DNA of 64,000 nt, from NCBI GenBank assembly GCA_963204915.1, contig CAUJHS010000096.1, positions 23,235-87,234 on the forward strand. Reading direction: 5' to 3'. The notes below the pieces were generated by a model that was not told where the DNA came from, did not search any database, and saw only the letters and a program-made list of their open reading frames with translations. The position numbers and the translations under genes were made by a program. Shown here one piece after another: positions 25,206 through 35,370 of this stretch (position 1 is its first letter; each line of letters begins with the position of its first letter). This DNA is from Planctomycetota bacterium (GTDB taxonomy: Bacteria > Planctomycetota > Planctomycetia > Pirellulales > Pirellulaceae).

Positions 25206-26066
25206 TTATTGCGCCGTCAGTGCGATGATGCGCAGCGGCGCGCCGCTGCCGCCGCCGATTTTCATCGGCAGCGCGACGACCGAAAAACCCGTTTCCGGCA
25301 GAAGTTCGAGGTTCGCCACGTTCTCGAAGGCCGGCACATTGTGTTCAAACAACGTCACGTGGCTTTGAAAGTGTTGCGATTGGCCGTAATCGATACTTGG
25401 CGTGTCGATGCCAATCGCATGAATCGCACGATGCTCCACCAGCCAGCGCGCCGCCATGGGCGACAGTCCGGGAAAGTGCAAGTCGTTCACCGCGTCGGGG
25501 CCGGTTTTGTCCGTCCCTAAATACTGCGATCGATCATTCCAATGCCGACCATGTCCCGTACGCAGCAGCACAATGACTTCCACGAGCTGTCGGCCGTGAC
25601 GCATTTCCCACCGGCGTAGATCATCCACGCCAATTTCGTAGTCGCGGTCCTGGGCGCAGGCCTCGGTTACGTCGACCACGACCGCCTCGCCCACGAGGCG
25701 CTCCAACGGGATCTGATCGACGGTTTGGCGTCCTTCAAAGAAATGAATCGGCGCGTCGAGGTGCGTGCCGCCGTGCTCAGCCGCGATAAATCGATTCGCG
25801 GCGTAATAATAGCCTTTGTCGGTCACGCCCGCCGGACCGCGAACCAATTGGAAACCCTTCTCCGTGGGCCAGTATACGGTGCTTTGATTGAACGGATAGG
25901 TCAAATCGATCACACGTTGCCCCCCCAACAACGGCGCGGCCTCACGCCTTGCCGGAGAAGCCGCCTTCGCGCCAGTTTGCGCCGAGGGCGGCTGCGCGAC
26001 CACGGGAAGCGACGACGCAAAAACACTGACAACCAACATCGCACGCAACCAACGACGGCGCCACAT
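25206..26066 (-). CDS. Exported cyclase-family (kynurenine-formamidase-like) hydrolase
   Basis: A 286-residue member of the metal-dependent cyclase/KynB family. ATG at 26066 opens a signal peptide (WLRAMLVVSVFASSLPVVAQ); a TTG at 26087 is an alternative. The family signature HGGTHLDAPIHF gives the metal-binding His and Asp. Also visible are VIDLTYPFNQSTVYWP at the N-terminus, LLRTGHGRHW, GLSPMAARWL and the later GIDTPSIDYG. Family members hydrolyse amide or ester bonds, such as N-formylkynurenine or isatin. Export and lack of a kynurenine pathway nearby make the substrate uncertain. Confidence 0.85.
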   Translation of the reverse strand: MWRRRWLRAMLVVSVFASSLPVVAQPPSAQTGAKAASPARREAAPLLGGQRVIDLTYPFNQSTVYWPTEKGFQLVRGPAGVTDKGYYYAANRFIAAEHGGTHLDAPIHFFEGRQTVDQIPLERLVGEAVVVDVTEACAQDRDYEIGVDDLRRWEMRHGRQLVEVIVLLRTGHGRHWNDRSQYLGTDKTGPDAVNDLHFPGLSPMAARWLVEHRAIHAIGIDTPSIDYGQSQHFQSHVTLFEHNVPAFENVANLELLPETGFSVVALPMKIGGGSGAPLRIIALTAQ

Positions 26067-26319
26067 TGCATTGGGTCCCCGAGACAAAGGAACGATTCGA
26101 CGGAGGAATTCCGCGTTGATTTTACTGTGAAACCCGGCAGGAACGCGCTAAGCCGTGTTGAACTTCGCGCCGAAAGGGCTACCGTAATGACATTCGGTCG
26201 GCTCCAACTTGCCGACCGACCCGCCGTGCGACGCTGCTTTCTTCCGCGAGCGTTCGCTGTCCGTGCGAGGCGACTGGCGTCCCTTGCTACCCCACCTCCT
26301 TAAACCTACAACGAAAAAC

Positions 26320-27879
26320 ATGGCATCGGCGCAACGCCCGGAAGATCCCTCGTTGAATGCGGACGACGAAGTCCGTATCTCGGCGCCGAAAGGAATGCTC
26401 GCCTCGGAAGATTGGTGGGCAGTTTGGCTAGGCGGATTGATTCTCTTGCTGGCGATCGCGGGGACCTACTTCTCGCGCCCGGCAGACTACTCCGACCGGT
26501 TGGCCGAAGTCGAAACGCAGGCAACCCAAGTGCGGGAGTTGCAACAACAGGCGGAAATCGCTGAGGCGAGCACAGCATCGGAAAGCCTGTCGCAGCAAAT
26601 TGACGACGAAAAGAAACAGCTCAAAACCCTTCGCTCGAAACTCGATGCGAATCCGTTGCAACCTTGGCTTGCGCTTCCTCGAAGTTGGAGCAGCAATCCG
26701 CTGAACGCTTTCCTGCGCGACGGGAAACCAATTTTGGCGGGCATCGTCGGCGCACTGGCCTTCAGCACCGTGTTGTTTGGATTCGGCGCCACGTTTTTAG
26801 GAGCGCGATTTGCGCAGTTCGTTCCTGCTTTTATCGTGGTGTTTTTATTGGCGAGTTTGGCGTACGTTCTGGCCACCCAAGAAGTCGTCGAGTATTACAA
26901 CCTGGAATACCCCCTGTGGGCGTTATTATTGGGATTATTGATTAGCAACACCGTGCGAACGCCCACTTGGTTGCATCCCGCGGTGCGCACCGAATTTTAC
27001 ATTAAAACAGGACTGGTGCTGTTGGGCGCCGAAGTGTTGTTTGGCCGACTGCTCTCTCTTGGTTTGCCGGGCGTCTTTGTCTCTTGGGTCGTTACGCCGG
27101 TGGTGTTGATCGGCACCTATCAATTCGGGCAGCGCGTATTGCGCATGCCTTCGCGGTCGCTCAACCTGGTGATTTCCGCCGACATGTCGGTGTGCGGCGT
27201 TTCGGCCGCCATCGCTACCGCGGCGGCCTGCCGGGCGAAAAAAGAGGAGTTAACGCTGGCGATTGCGTTATCGCTGGTGTTCACTGTGGTCATGATGGTG
27301 GTCATGCCGCCGATCATCAAAGCGGTGGGAATGAGCGAAGTGCTCGGCGGCGCCTGGATCGGCGGAACGATTGATTCGACTGGCGCCGTCGCGGCGGCCG
27401 GCGGCATGTTAGGCCCCACCGCGCTGACCGTTGCGGCCACGGTCAAGATGATTCAGAACATTTTGATTGGTGCGGTCGCCTTCGCCGTGGCGGTGTACTG
27501 GGTGGCGTACGTCGAACGCCGCCCCGGCGCCCGGCCCGATGTGCGTGAAATTTGGTACCGCTTTCCGAAGTTCGTATTGGGCTTCGTGGCGGCAAGCATT
27601 TTGTTTTCGATGTTGCACGCGAGCGGCGTAGCCGGCGAGTCAATGGCCGACGCGGTCATCGGCTCCACCAAAACGCTTCGGGCCTGGTTCTTCTGCCTGG
27701 GGTTTGTCAGCATCGGATTGGAAACGAATTTCCGCGAACTGTCGCGCTACCTGGCTGGCGGCAAACCACTGATTTTGTACGTCTGCGGCCAGGCCTTGAA
27801 CCTGACGTTAACCTTACTCATGGCTTGGCTGATGTTTGAAAAGGTTTTCCCGCATGCGGCCGCAGCTCTTTCGCAATAA
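26320..27879 (+). CDS. YeiH/UPF0324 family putative sulfate/anion exporter with coiled-coil extension
   Basis: A 519-residue polytopic membrane protein. From about residue 140 it has the ten-helix YeiH core ([100 protein letters not shown]), annotated elsewhere as sulfate exporter family. It is longer than the usual roughly 350 residues. An extra N-terminal helix ([17 protein letters not shown]) and a predicted coiled coil at about 60-110 ([20 protein letters not shown] and on) precede the core. Such coils suggest oligomerisation or a periplasmic partner. The next small gene overlaps its 3' end by 26 bases. Confidence 0.85.
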   Translation: MASAQRPEDPSLNADDEVRISAPKGMLASEDWWAVWLGGLILLLAIAGTYFSRPADYSDRLAEVETQATQVRELQQQAEIAEASTASESLSQQIDDEKKQLKTLRSKLDANPLQPWLALPRSWSSNPLNAFLRDGKPILAGIVGALAFSTVLFGFGATFLGARFAQFVPAFIVVFLLASLAYVLATQEVVEYYNLEYPLWALLLGLLISNTVRTPTWLHPAVRTEFYIKTGLVLLGAEVLFGRLLSLGLPGVFVSWVVTPVVLIGTYQFGQRVLRMPSRSLNLVISADMSVCGVSAAIATAAACRAKKEELTLAIALSLVFTVVMMVVMPPIIKAVGMSEVLGGAWIGGTIDSTGAVAAAGGMLGPTALTVAATVKMIQNILIGAVAFAVAVYWVAYVERRPGARPDVREIWYRFPKFVLGFVAASILFSMLHASGVAGESMADAVIGSTKTLRAWFFCLGFVSIGLETNFRELSRYLAGGKPLILYVCGQALNLTLTLLMAWLMFEKVFPHAAAALSQ

Positions 27880-28156
27880 CACGTGGGACCGCCGCTTGGG
27901 CCTGGCGCTCGGCGCGGCGGCGATTACTTGGGTGTGGCTGGTGGCCCTTCCCTGGCTGGGCGGTCGTCCGGAACTGCGCGAGGACCTGCGATGGCGCGCC
28001 GCTCGCGGCATTAACGCCGGAGCGATGTACTACACGGAGCTCGAAGCGATGCCCGACATCGCCGCCCATTTGGACGAACTCCACGAGCGCCACGCCGAGG
28101 CGTTCTGGCGGGTCAGCGAGCGTTCCCCCGAGCCTCCCGCGGAGAGAGCGCGCTGA
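27854..28156 (+). CDS. Small single-pass membrane protein overlapping the YeiH gene
   Basis: A 100-residue protein of unknown function whose ATG lies inside the last 26 bases of the transporter gene, suggesting translational coupling. One hydrophobic segment ([19 protein letters not shown]) is followed by a polar, acidic helix ([29 protein letters not shown], shortened). A TTG 18 bases upstream is an alternative start. It may be an accessory subunit of the transporter; no family was recognised. Confidence 0.6.
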   Translation: MRPQLFRNNTWDRRLGLALGAAAITWVWLVALPWLGGRPELREDLRWRAARGINAGAMYYTELEAMPDIAAHLDELHERHAEAFWRVSERSPEPPAERAR

Positions 28157-28199
28157 ATTGCGATGATTCGGCCCGCGTCGTTGCCCCAGGCGTCCAAGA

Positions 28200-28242
28200 A
28201 ATAAAAAGAGGCGGATCGGCCAGCCTAAGGGCCCATCCGCCT
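28200..28242 (-). terminator. Rho-independent terminator of the His/Tyr-rich protein gene
   Basis: Read on the minus strand, AGGCGGAT (28235-28242) pairs with ATCCGCCT (28209-28216). It is followed by CTTTTTATTT, a good U tract. It sits just after the stop at 28284. Confidence 0.75.
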
Positions 28243-28283
28243 TGGATATCGACGAGCATGACGTTCGCCGAACCGATCCATCG

Positions 28284-28589
28284 TTACCAGCCGTAGCCGT
28301 ACGACGGACGATGCAAGTACGGATTCACGTGCACGTGCGGGCGATACGGCGCATAAGGCCGCACATGGAATCCGCCATGAGCGCCCCCGCTTGCGTAGGG
28401 ACGATATACGTACGGATTGGCATGCAAATGTGGGCGATAATTCGCATACGGTCGAACGTGAAAACCGCCATGCGAACGGTATCCGCCATGATAGTGGCGA
28501 GGGCCCGCTGCGTCGGCCGTGGCGCCCAAAGTCAACATGCCCGCCGCCACCGTGGCGGCGACAAGCAGCGTTTTTCCCCAACGAAACAT
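28284..28589 (-). CDS. Small secreted His/Tyr/Pro/Gly-rich repeat protein
   Basis: A 101-residue protein with a signal peptide (LLVAATVAAGMLTLGATADA) and AAAGGAA before its ATG. The mature part is two near-copies of a 30-residue unit, beginning HGGFHVRPYANYRPHLHANP and HGGFHVRPYAPYRPHVHVNP. The alternation of His, Tyr, Arg and Pro recalls structural or metal-binding surface proteins. No family was recognised. It is transcribed alone and ends at a clear terminator. Confidence 0.75.
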   Translation of the reverse strand: MFRWGKTLLVAATVAAGMLTLGATADAAGPRHYHGGYRSHGGFHVRPYANYRPHLHANPYVYRPYASGGAHGGFHVRPYAPYRPHVHVNPYLHRPSYGYGW

Positions 28590-28920
28590 CGTGCTGTTCC
28601 TTTGTGTGTTGAGCCAGCCCTTCCAGGCTGAAACGATACGGACATTCCCCGTTGGAAGTCCTCATGGGGGATACCGGAAAAGCCGCACCGACTCCGACAC
28701 AATAATTTCCAAATATCGCGATCTGCCCAGATAATTGTCGCTGTCGCACGGCCGCGAGGTCGGGGGCAGCGTAATGCATGGAAACTCCGAAATTTGACAT
28801 AACCCCGACCCCGCGAACGGTTATACTGCACCCTGCGGCGACAATGGCGCCGCGACGCCCCGCGAACTGTTCCCTTCCTTTGTTTTCCTGCCTCGCTTCC
28901 CTCCTTAGGACCAATTCACG

Positions 28921-30369
28921 ATGAGCATCCGGACTGCCCTGATTCTCTTGTTGATCACGCTGGGAACGTCGTCTGCTTGGGCGGCCGAAACGTTTCAAGC
29001 TGGCGCCGCCACAAGCAACATCACGCCGCCGTTGGGAGGCGCCATCATCGGCGGCTTTGTGCCGTTTCCCTCGACGCACATTCACGATGAACTTCACGCA
29101 CGCTGCCTGGTGTTGGACGACGGCCAGACGCGATTGGCCTTGGTGGTGTGCGACCTGCTGGGAATTCACGCCGTGGTGAGCGATGAAGCGCGCAAGTTAA
29201 TCGCCGAGCAGTCTGGCATTCCGCGCGAAAACGTCTTGATTAGCGCTACGCATACCCATTCGGCTACCAGCGCCTTGGGCCAACGCCGCTGGGAGCACGA
29301 ACAAACCGCCGATGAATACCAAAGTTTCGTGGCGCGGCGCATTGCCGACGGCGTGGCCTGCGCCATCAACAATTTGCGCCCAGCGCAAATTGCGTTTGGA
29401 ACGGTCGATGTGCCGGAGCACGTGTTCAATCGTCGCTGGCATATGCGCCTTGGAACGGTTCCGGAGAATCCGTTCGGCACGGCGGACATTGTCAAAATGA
29501 ATCCTCCCGCAGGTAGTCCTAACCTGGTGGAGCCGGCCGGTCCGACCGATCCGCAGGTGTCGTTCCTTTCGGTGCAGGATGTGGACGGCCGACCCATTTC
29601 GATCTACGCCGCGTACTCGCTGCATTACGTGGGCGGCGTCGGTTCGGGGCATATCTCGGCCGATTACTACGGTTATTTTTGTGAGCGTTTGAAGCATTTG
29701 ATCGAGGCCGACGCAACGCCGCAGGAAGATTTGTCGGTCGACCTTCCGCCGTTTGTCGCGATCATGGCCAATGGAACTAGCGGCGACATCAACAATATCA
29801 ACTTCCGCAATCCGCGACCCGGGAAAAAACCGTACGAGCAAATGCGCTACGTCGCCCACGATGTGGCGAATCAAGTTCATGCCGCCCTCGAGCCGCTCCA
29901 GTATCAGCGCGAGGTTTCGCTGGCCGCCGTTTACCGCGAGCCAACGCTCGCGTGGCGCCGGCCGACGCCGGAAGAAATGAAATGGGCTGAGGAGACGCTC
30001 GCCGCGGGTCGCAAAAACGAGCGCGATCTCTCCTATATTTACGCCGAGCGCACCATGCGCCAGTCGGAATACCCGGAAACGGGAAAGGTTCCCTTGCAAG
30101 TCTTGCGCATAGGCGACGTATGCATCGGAACCATGCCTTGCGAAGTATTTTGCGAAATTGGACTGGACTTTAAGCAGCGCAGCCCGATTCAGCCCGCGTT
30201 CATGGTCGAACTTGCTCACGCGTATTTGGGATACTTGCCCACACCTCGCCAGCATCAATTGGGCGGATACGAAACGTGGATCGGCACGAACCGCCTGGAG
30301 CGTGATGCCTCGGACAAGATGCTTGCCGAACTGTTGGAAATGGCGGAAGAAGTAAAAGCAAAACCTTAA
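28921..30369 (+). CDS. Exported neutral/alkaline ceramidase-like hydrolase
   Basis: A 482-residue protein with a signal peptide (LILLLITLGTSSAWA) and the neutral/alkaline non-lysosomal ceramidase N-terminal domain. Seen: AGAATSNITPPLGGAIIGGF, RCLVLDDGQTRLALVVCDLLG, the zinc-binding ISATHTHSATSALG, HYVGGVGSGHISADYYG and MANGTSGDINNIN. Planctomycete members of this family are numerous and many probably act on substrates other than ceramide. Length is shorter than the roughly 650-750 of true ceramidases, lacking their C-terminal Ig-like domain. It precedes a cytochrome/DUF1501 pair on the same strand but is separated by 207 bases. Confidence 0.85.
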   Translation: MSIRTALILLLITLGTSSAWAAETFQAGAATSNITPPLGGAIIGGFVPFPSTHIHDELHARCLVLDDGQTRLALVVCDLLGIHAVVSDEARKLIAEQSGIPRENVLISATHTHSATSALGQRRWEHEQTADEYQSFVARRIADGVACAINNLRPAQIAFGTVDVPEHVFNRRWHMRLGTVPENPFGTADIVKMNPPAGSPNLVEPAGPTDPQVSFLSVQDVDGRPISIYAAYSLHYVGGVGSGHISADYYGYFCERLKHLIEADATPQEDLSVDLPPFVAIMANGTSGDINNINFRNPRPGKKPYEQMRYVAHDVANQVHAALEPLQYQREVSLAAVYREPTLAWRRPTPEEMKWAEETLAAGRKNERDLSYIYAERTMRQSEYPETGKVPLQVLRIGDVCIGTMPCEVFCEIGLDFKQRSPIQPAFMVELAHAYLGYLPTPRQHQLGGYETWIGTNRLERDASDKMLAELLEMAEEVKAKP

Positions 30370-30576
30370 GCGCCGTTTGCCGGGTTGCCAGGCCAACCTC
30401 AGCAGCCGTCATCGTCTGTTGGGGTTGTCATTCGTAGGCGGCAAGCTTCACCACGACCATTCAGATCGGGAACGCGATCTGATAAACTAGAACTTATGCG
30501 TCGCAGGCGAACGTGCGCCGAAAACGACCCCTGTGGCGCAGCGCTCCGCAAACCCCACCGCATCACGCATCCCGCC

Positions 30577-33500
30577 ATGTTCAAACCCGCCGCTGTGCTC
30601 GTGTGTTCAAGCCTTGCTGCGAAGCTCGTGTTGGCTGCGTCGTTTGCGACCGCCGACGATTCGCGCGAAGCGCTCGACTTTTTCGAGCGCCAGGTGCGCC
30701 CGATTCTGGTCGAGTCGTGCCAGAATTGCCACAGCGCGAAGAAGCAAGAGTCCGACCTGCGGCTCGATTCGCGCGAGGCCGCACTTCGCGGCGGAGTTTC
30801 CGGTGCGGCCATCGTTCCCGGCGAGCCAGACAACAGCCTGATTGTTGCCGCGATTCGTTACGACGGCGACGTGCAAATGCCGCCGAAAGGGAAACTGACC
30901 GACGCGCAAATTGCCGCGCTGACCCGCTGGGTGGAGCTTGGCGCGCCATGGCCGAAAGAACCTTCCACTACCGCGCCCGCGGCCGACGCGGCTCGCACGC
31001 ATTGGGCCTTCCAGCCCGTTCGTGATCCGGCGCCCCCAGCGCTGGAAGGCGAGTCGTCGCAAAACTCAATCGACGCGTTTGTCCGCGCGCGGTTGGCGCA
31101 AGAAAACTTGCCATTTTCGCCGCCTGCGGATCGACGCACGCTCCTACGGCGCGCCACGTTCGATCTCACGGGATTGCCTCCCTCGCCCGAAGAAGTCGAA
31201 GCGTTCCAGCGCGATGACGATCCCAAAGCGTATGAAAAGCTCATCGAACGTTTGCTTGCGACGCCCCACTACGGCGAACATTGGGGGCGCCATTGGCTCG
31301 ATGTCGCCCGGTATTCCGACACGAAGGGCTACGTGTACGGGCGCGAACAACGCATCTGGCCGCATGCTTGGGTTTACCGTGACTGGGTAGTCAAGGCGCT
31401 GAACGATGACTTGCCGTATGACCGCTTTTTGCTGCTTCAAATCGCGGCGGATCAAGCCGCGCCGGACGATCATTCATCGTTAGCGGCGATGGGATTCTTG
31501 ACGCTCGGCCGGCGTTTTCTCGGCGTGCAGCGCGATATTATCGACGACCGCATCGACGTCGTGACGCGCGGCACGATGGGATTAACCGTCACTTGTGCGC
31601 GCTGCCACGATCACAAATATGATCCAATTCCGACGCGCGATTATTACTCGCTTTACGGCGTATTTCAAAGTTGCGTCGAGCGGCTTGCGCCGGTCAGCGA
31701 ACCCGTCTCGCTCAACGACGCGTATGAAAAATTCGCCGCGGAATTGGCCAAGCGAGAACAAGCGCTGGCGCAGACCATGGCGGAGCGCCGCAAACAAACG
31801 GCCGACCGTAATCGGGCGCGCGTCGGCGACTATCTGGCGGCGCAAATGGAGTTGAACAAATATCCCGAGGAAGGTTTCGATCAGATTCTGGCCACGACCG
31901 ATTTACTGCCCACGTTCGTCCGTCGCTGGCAAGATTATTTGGCTTCGGCGAAGAAGCGCAATGATCCGGTGTTTGTTCCTTGGCACGCTTACGCCGAGTC
32001 GCCCGCAACCGAGTTTTCGTCACACGCGGTGGAAATCACCAAGCAACTCGCGGCGCGGCCCGCGGGGGAAGTCGCTCCGCTGGTGGCGGCGAGGTTTACC
32101 GAGCCGCCCGCTTCCATGGGGGATGTGGCGAAACGTTACGGCGAGTTGTTCGCGGAAATCGACCGGCAATGGCAAACGATGGTGAAAAACGCCGCGGAGC
32201 AGCAACAACCTACGCCCGCGGCGCTGCCCGACCCCGCGGCCGAAGCGTTGCGGCAAATCCTTTACAGCCGCACCGGTCCTTGCGAAGTCCCGGACGAGCC
32301 CATTGTCAACATCGAGTATTTCTTCGACTCGGATTCATGCAACGCGTTGTGGAAGTTGCAGAATGATGTGGAAAACTGGATTCTCCAAGCGCCGCCCGAG
32401 GTTCGACATGCGATTGTGTTGAACGATCGTGACCCGCCCACAACGCCGCGCGTGTTTAAGCGCGGCAATCCGGCGAATAAAGGCGACGAGACGCCGCGCC
32501 AATTCGTCGAAGTGCTTGCGGGCCCCGAACGGCAACCGTTCGCGTCTGGAAGCGGCCGGTTGGAACTGGCGCAAGCGATTGTCGATCCCAAAAATCCGCT
32601 TACAGCTCGGGTCATAGTGAACCGGGTGTGGATGCACCATTTCGGGTCTGGACTGGTGCGCACGCCGAGCGACTTTGGCGTGCGGGCCGATCCGCCCAGT
32701 CATCCGGAGTTGCTCGATTGGCTCACGAGCCGGTTCATCGAAGATGGCTGGTCGCTCAAACAACTTCACCGACGGATCATGCTCTCGGAAACCTATCGGC
32801 AGAGCGCGCTTGGCCCTGCCGATGCGGGCCTCCGCGCGGTGGCGGCGCAGGCCGACCCGGAAAACCGGTTCCTGTGGCGGATGAACGCGCACCGCCTGTC
32901 GTTCGAAGAAATGCGCGACGCGCTCTTGGCGGCCGCCGGCCGGCTCGATCGCACCGTTGGCGGCCGCTCGGGCGATCTTTTCTCACCCACGTTCATGCGG
33001 CGATCGTTGTATGGAACCATCGATCGCCAGTTCTTGCCCGGCACACTCCGGATGTTCGATTTCGCCAACCCCGATTTGCACATTCCGCAACGGAGCGAAA
33101 CGACCGTGCCGCAGCAGGCCTTGTTCTTTTTGAACGATCCGCTGCTGGTGAATTACGCCAGGCTGCTTGCTGAGAGAACCGCGACAGCCGAGAGCCCTGC
33201 CGCCCGCATCGAGCAGATGCATCGCATCGCCTATCAACGCTCGGCCACCACGGAACAACTGCAGTCGGCGTTGGAGTTTATTGAACTGGCGGGCGAAGGC
33301 GAACCGTCCGATGTTTCCCCCACCGCGGCGGCGTGGCAATACGGTTTGGGGTCGTACGATGAATCCTCGCAGCGCGTGGTGAGTTTTGAGAAACTCCCGC
33401 ACTTCACGGGATCGGCATGGCAGGGCGGACCGAATTATCCCGACGCGAAGCTCGGCTGGGTGCAGCTAACCGCCACGGGCGGCCACCCCGGCAACGACTT

Positions 33501-33906
33501 AGCCCATGCTGCCGTGCGCCGCTGGACGGCGCCGCGCGACATGCGTATTCGCATCGACTCCACGCTGATTCACGAACCGACCGAAGGTCAAGGCGTACGC
33601 GGCTTTGTCGTAAGCAGCCGCGGAGGATTGCTGCAACAGGCGGCGGTGCATCACGGTCAGGCGGCGCTGAATGTCGAGTCGCTCGACGTGGTTGCTGGCG
33701 AGACAATCGACTTTGTGGCCGACATTGGCCAACAACTCAGCTATAACCAATATCTTTGGAAGGCGACCATTACGCCGGAAGGCGAACCCAACGCGCCGTT
33801 TGATTCCGAGAAGGATTTTCAACAGCAAAGCGTCGAACATCTTTCCGCCTGGGAGCAATTAGCTCAGGTGATCTTATCGTCCAACGAGTTCCTGTTTGTC
33901 GACTAA
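30577..33906 (+). CDS. Planctomycete cytochrome-domain protein, PSCyt1-DUF1549-DUF1553, with an inserted C-terminal segment
   Basis: A 1109-residue exported protein. ATG at 30577 exposes a signal peptide (VCSSLAAKLVLAASFATA); longer in-frame starts lack it. The c-type heme motif is CQNCH at 48-52. DUF1549 follows (RRATFDLTGLPPSPEEV, WGRHWLDVARYSD, CARCHDHKYDPIPTRDYY), then DUF1553 (NPLTARVIVNRVWMHHFG, SDFGVRADPPSHPELLDWL). A segment of about 160 residues inside the C-terminal part (around 930-1090) looks like a beta-sandwich and separates the DUF1553 core from its conserved end (LAQVILSSNEFLFVD). These proteins are paired with DUF1501 partners, as with the next gene. Function is not known; a redox role is inferred from the heme motifs. 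Confidence 0.9.
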   Translation: MFKPAAVLVCSSLAAKLVLAASFATADDSREALDFFERQVRPILVESCQNCHSAKKQESDLRLDSREAALRGGVSGAAIVPGEPDNSLIVAAIRYDGDVQMPPKGKLTDAQIAALTRWVELGAPWPKEPSTTAPAADAARTHWAFQPVRDPAPPALEGESSQNSIDAFVRARLAQENLPFSPPADRRTLLRRATFDLTGLPPSPEEVEAFQRDDDPKAYEKLIERLLATPHYGEHWGRHWLDVARYSDTKGYVYGREQRIWPHAWVYRDWVVKALNDDLPYDRFLLLQIAADQAAPDDHSSLAAMGFLTLGRRFLGVQRDIIDDRIDVVTRGTMGLTVTCARCHDHKYDPIPTRDYYSLYGVFQSCVERLAPVSEPVSLNDAYEKFAAELAKREQALAQTMAERRKQTADRNRARVGDYLAAQMELNKYPEEGFDQILATTDLLPTFVRRWQDYLASAKKRNDPVFVPWHAYAESPATEFSSHAVEITKQLAARPAGEVAPLVAARFTEPPASMGDVAKRYGELFAEIDRQWQTMVKNAAEQQQPTPAALPDPAAEALRQILYSRTGPCEVPDEPIVNIEYFFDSDSCNALWKLQNDVENWILQAPPEVRHAIVLNDRDPPTTPRVFKRGNPANKGDETPRQFVEVLAGPERQPFASGSGRLELAQAIVDPKNPLTARVIVNRVWMHHFGSGLVRTPSDFGVRADPPSHPELLDWLTSRFIEDGWSLKQLHRRIMLSETYRQSALGPADAGLRAVAAQADPENRFLWRMNAHRLSFEEMRDALLAAAGRLDRTVGGRSGDLFSPTFMRRSLYGTIDRQFLPGTLRMFDFANPDLHIPQRSETTVPQQALFFLNDPLLVNYARLLAERTATAESPAARIEQMHRIAYQRSATTEQLQSALEFIELAGEGEPSDVSPTAAAWQYGLGSYDESSQRVVSFEKLPHFTGSAWQGGPNYPDAKLGWVQLTATGGHPGNDLAHAAVRRWTAPRDMRIRIDSTLIHEPTEGQGVRGFVVSSRGGLLQQAAVHHGQAALNVESLDVVAGETIDFVADIGQQLSYNQYLWKATITPEGEPNAPFDSEKDFQQQSVEHLSAWEQLAQVILSSNEFLFVD

Positions 33907-33937
33907 CCACAGTCGTCAACGAAGGAGTGAGCGTCCT

Positions 33938-35362
33938 ATGTTTCTGAACCGTCGTGATATGCTGTGTCGGGCCGGCGCCGGACTTGGCTGGCTCGGGCTG
34001 TCGTCGTTGATGGCCGAGCAGGGTTTGTTGTCCGCCCCCGTTCACGCGGCCGCGGAAGTGAAAAATCCATTAGCCCCGAAACCGCCGCACTTCACGCCGA
34101 CCGCGAAACGGGTGATTCATTTCTTTTGCAACGGCGGACCGTCGCACGTCGATACATTCGACCCCAAACCGGCGCTGGCCAAGTACGCCGGGCAAACGCT
34201 GCCCGAAACATTGCTGACCGAGCGCAAGACCGGCGCGGCTTTTCCCTCGCCCTTCAAGTTCCAAAAGTACGGCGAAAGCGGGTTGGAAATCAGCGAGATT
34301 TTCAGCCGCACGGCCCAACATGCCGACAGTATCGCCGTGATTCGTTCGATGTACGCCCAGGTGCCGAATCATGAACCTTCGCTGATGTTGATGAACTGCG
34401 GCGACTCGGTGCAGGCGCGGCCGAGCGTTGGCGCCTGGGCCTTATACGGATTGGGCGCCGAGAACCAAAACCTGCCTGGGTTCATCGCCATGTGCCCTGG
34501 CGGCCTGCCCATCAAGGATTCGGAAAACTGGCAAGCCGCGTTTTTGCCCGGCGCCTACCAGGGAACCTATATCGACTCGAACCACGAACAGCTCGACAAG
34601 TTGATTGAAAACATCGCGCATCCGCATGTCACCTCGGCCATGCAGGGTCGGCAGCTCGAACTGCTGCAAAAGTTGAATGCGTCACATCGCGCCGGACGCC
34701 TCGATCCGCGGTTGGAGTCGCGCATTCAGGCTTTTGAACTCGCCTTTCGCATGCAGGCTGAAGCCGCCGAGGCGTTTGATCTTTCGCGCGAGACGAAAGA
34801 AACGCGCGAGTTATACGGCAACGGCGTTCATGCCCGGCAAACCTTGATTGCCCGCCGGCTGTTGGAGCGCGGCGTGCGTTACGTGCAGCTTTGGCATGGC
34901 GCGGGGCAGCCCTGGGACAATCACGACAACATCGAGGGCAATCATCGCAAATTGGCGGGCGAACTGGATCAGCCCATCGCCGCGTTGCTGACCGACTTGA
35001 AGCGCCTCGGCATGTTCGAGGATACATTGGTCATTTGGGGCGGCGAGTTCGGACGCACCCCCACGGTTGAGCTCGGTGGAGACGGCAAATCGAAGCTCGG
35101 CCGCGACCACAACCATTACGGTTTTTCGGTGTGGTTAGCCGGAGGCGGGGTCAAGGGAGGAACGGTTTACGGCGCCACCGATGAATTTGGCTTCCAAGCC
35201 GCCGAGAACCCCACCAGCGTGCATGACTTGCACGCCACGATCTTGCACCTGCTCGGGTTTGATCACGAACGGTTAACGTACCGTTACGCCGGACGCGATT
35301 TTCGCTTGACCGATGTGAGCGGCCGCGTGATTCAGGAAATTCTCGCCAAACCGATCGCGTGA
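33938..35362 (+). CDS. Tat-exported DUF1501 protein, partner of the preceding cytochrome-domain protein
   Basis: A 474-residue member of the DUF1501 family, which has an alkaline-phosphatase/sulfatase-like fold. AAGGAG lies 11 bases before ATG 33938. The twin-arginine motif NRRDMLCRAGAG begins an export signal. Characteristic blocks: RVIHFFCNGGPSHVDTFDPKP, RSMYAQVPNHEPSLMLMNCG, LGAENQNLPGFI, YVQLWHGAGQPWDNHDNI, VIWGGEFGRTP and DLHATILHLLG. The gene is 31 bases downstream of the DUF1553 gene, the standard arrangement in planctomycetes. Activity is unproven. Confidence 0.92.
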   Translation: MFLNRRDMLCRAGAGLGWLGLSSLMAEQGLLSAPVHAAAEVKNPLAPKPPHFTPTAKRVIHFFCNGGPSHVDTFDPKPALAKYAGQTLPETLLTERKTGAAFPSPFKFQKYGESGLEISEIFSRTAQHADSIAVIRSMYAQVPNHEPSLMLMNCGDSVQARPSVGAWALYGLGAENQNLPGFIAMCPGGLPIKDSENWQAAFLPGAYQGTYIDSNHEQLDKLIENIAHPHVTSAMQGRQLELLQKLNASHRAGRLDPRLESRIQAFELAFRMQAEAAEAFDLSRETKETRELYGNGVHARQTLIARRLLERGVRYVQLWHGAGQPWDNHDNIEGNHRKLAGELDQPIAALLTDLKRLGMFEDTLVIWGGEFGRTPTVELGGDGKSKLGRDHNHYGFSVWLAGGGVKGGTVYGATDEFGFQAAENPTSVHDLHATILHLLGFDHERLTYRYAGRDFRLTDVSGRVIQEILAKPIA

Positions 35363-35370
35363 GCGAAGCA

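Noticed and set aside
28794..28827. TTGACA and TATACT upstream of the ceramidase-like gene
   Set aside because: The spacing is 22 bases, too long for a sigma-70 promoter, so it is not listed as a feature.
29197..30396. 399-codon minus-strand frame opposite the ceramidase-like gene
   Set aside because: Mirror frame of a well-conserved enzyme, with no recognisable motif or ribosome-binding site.
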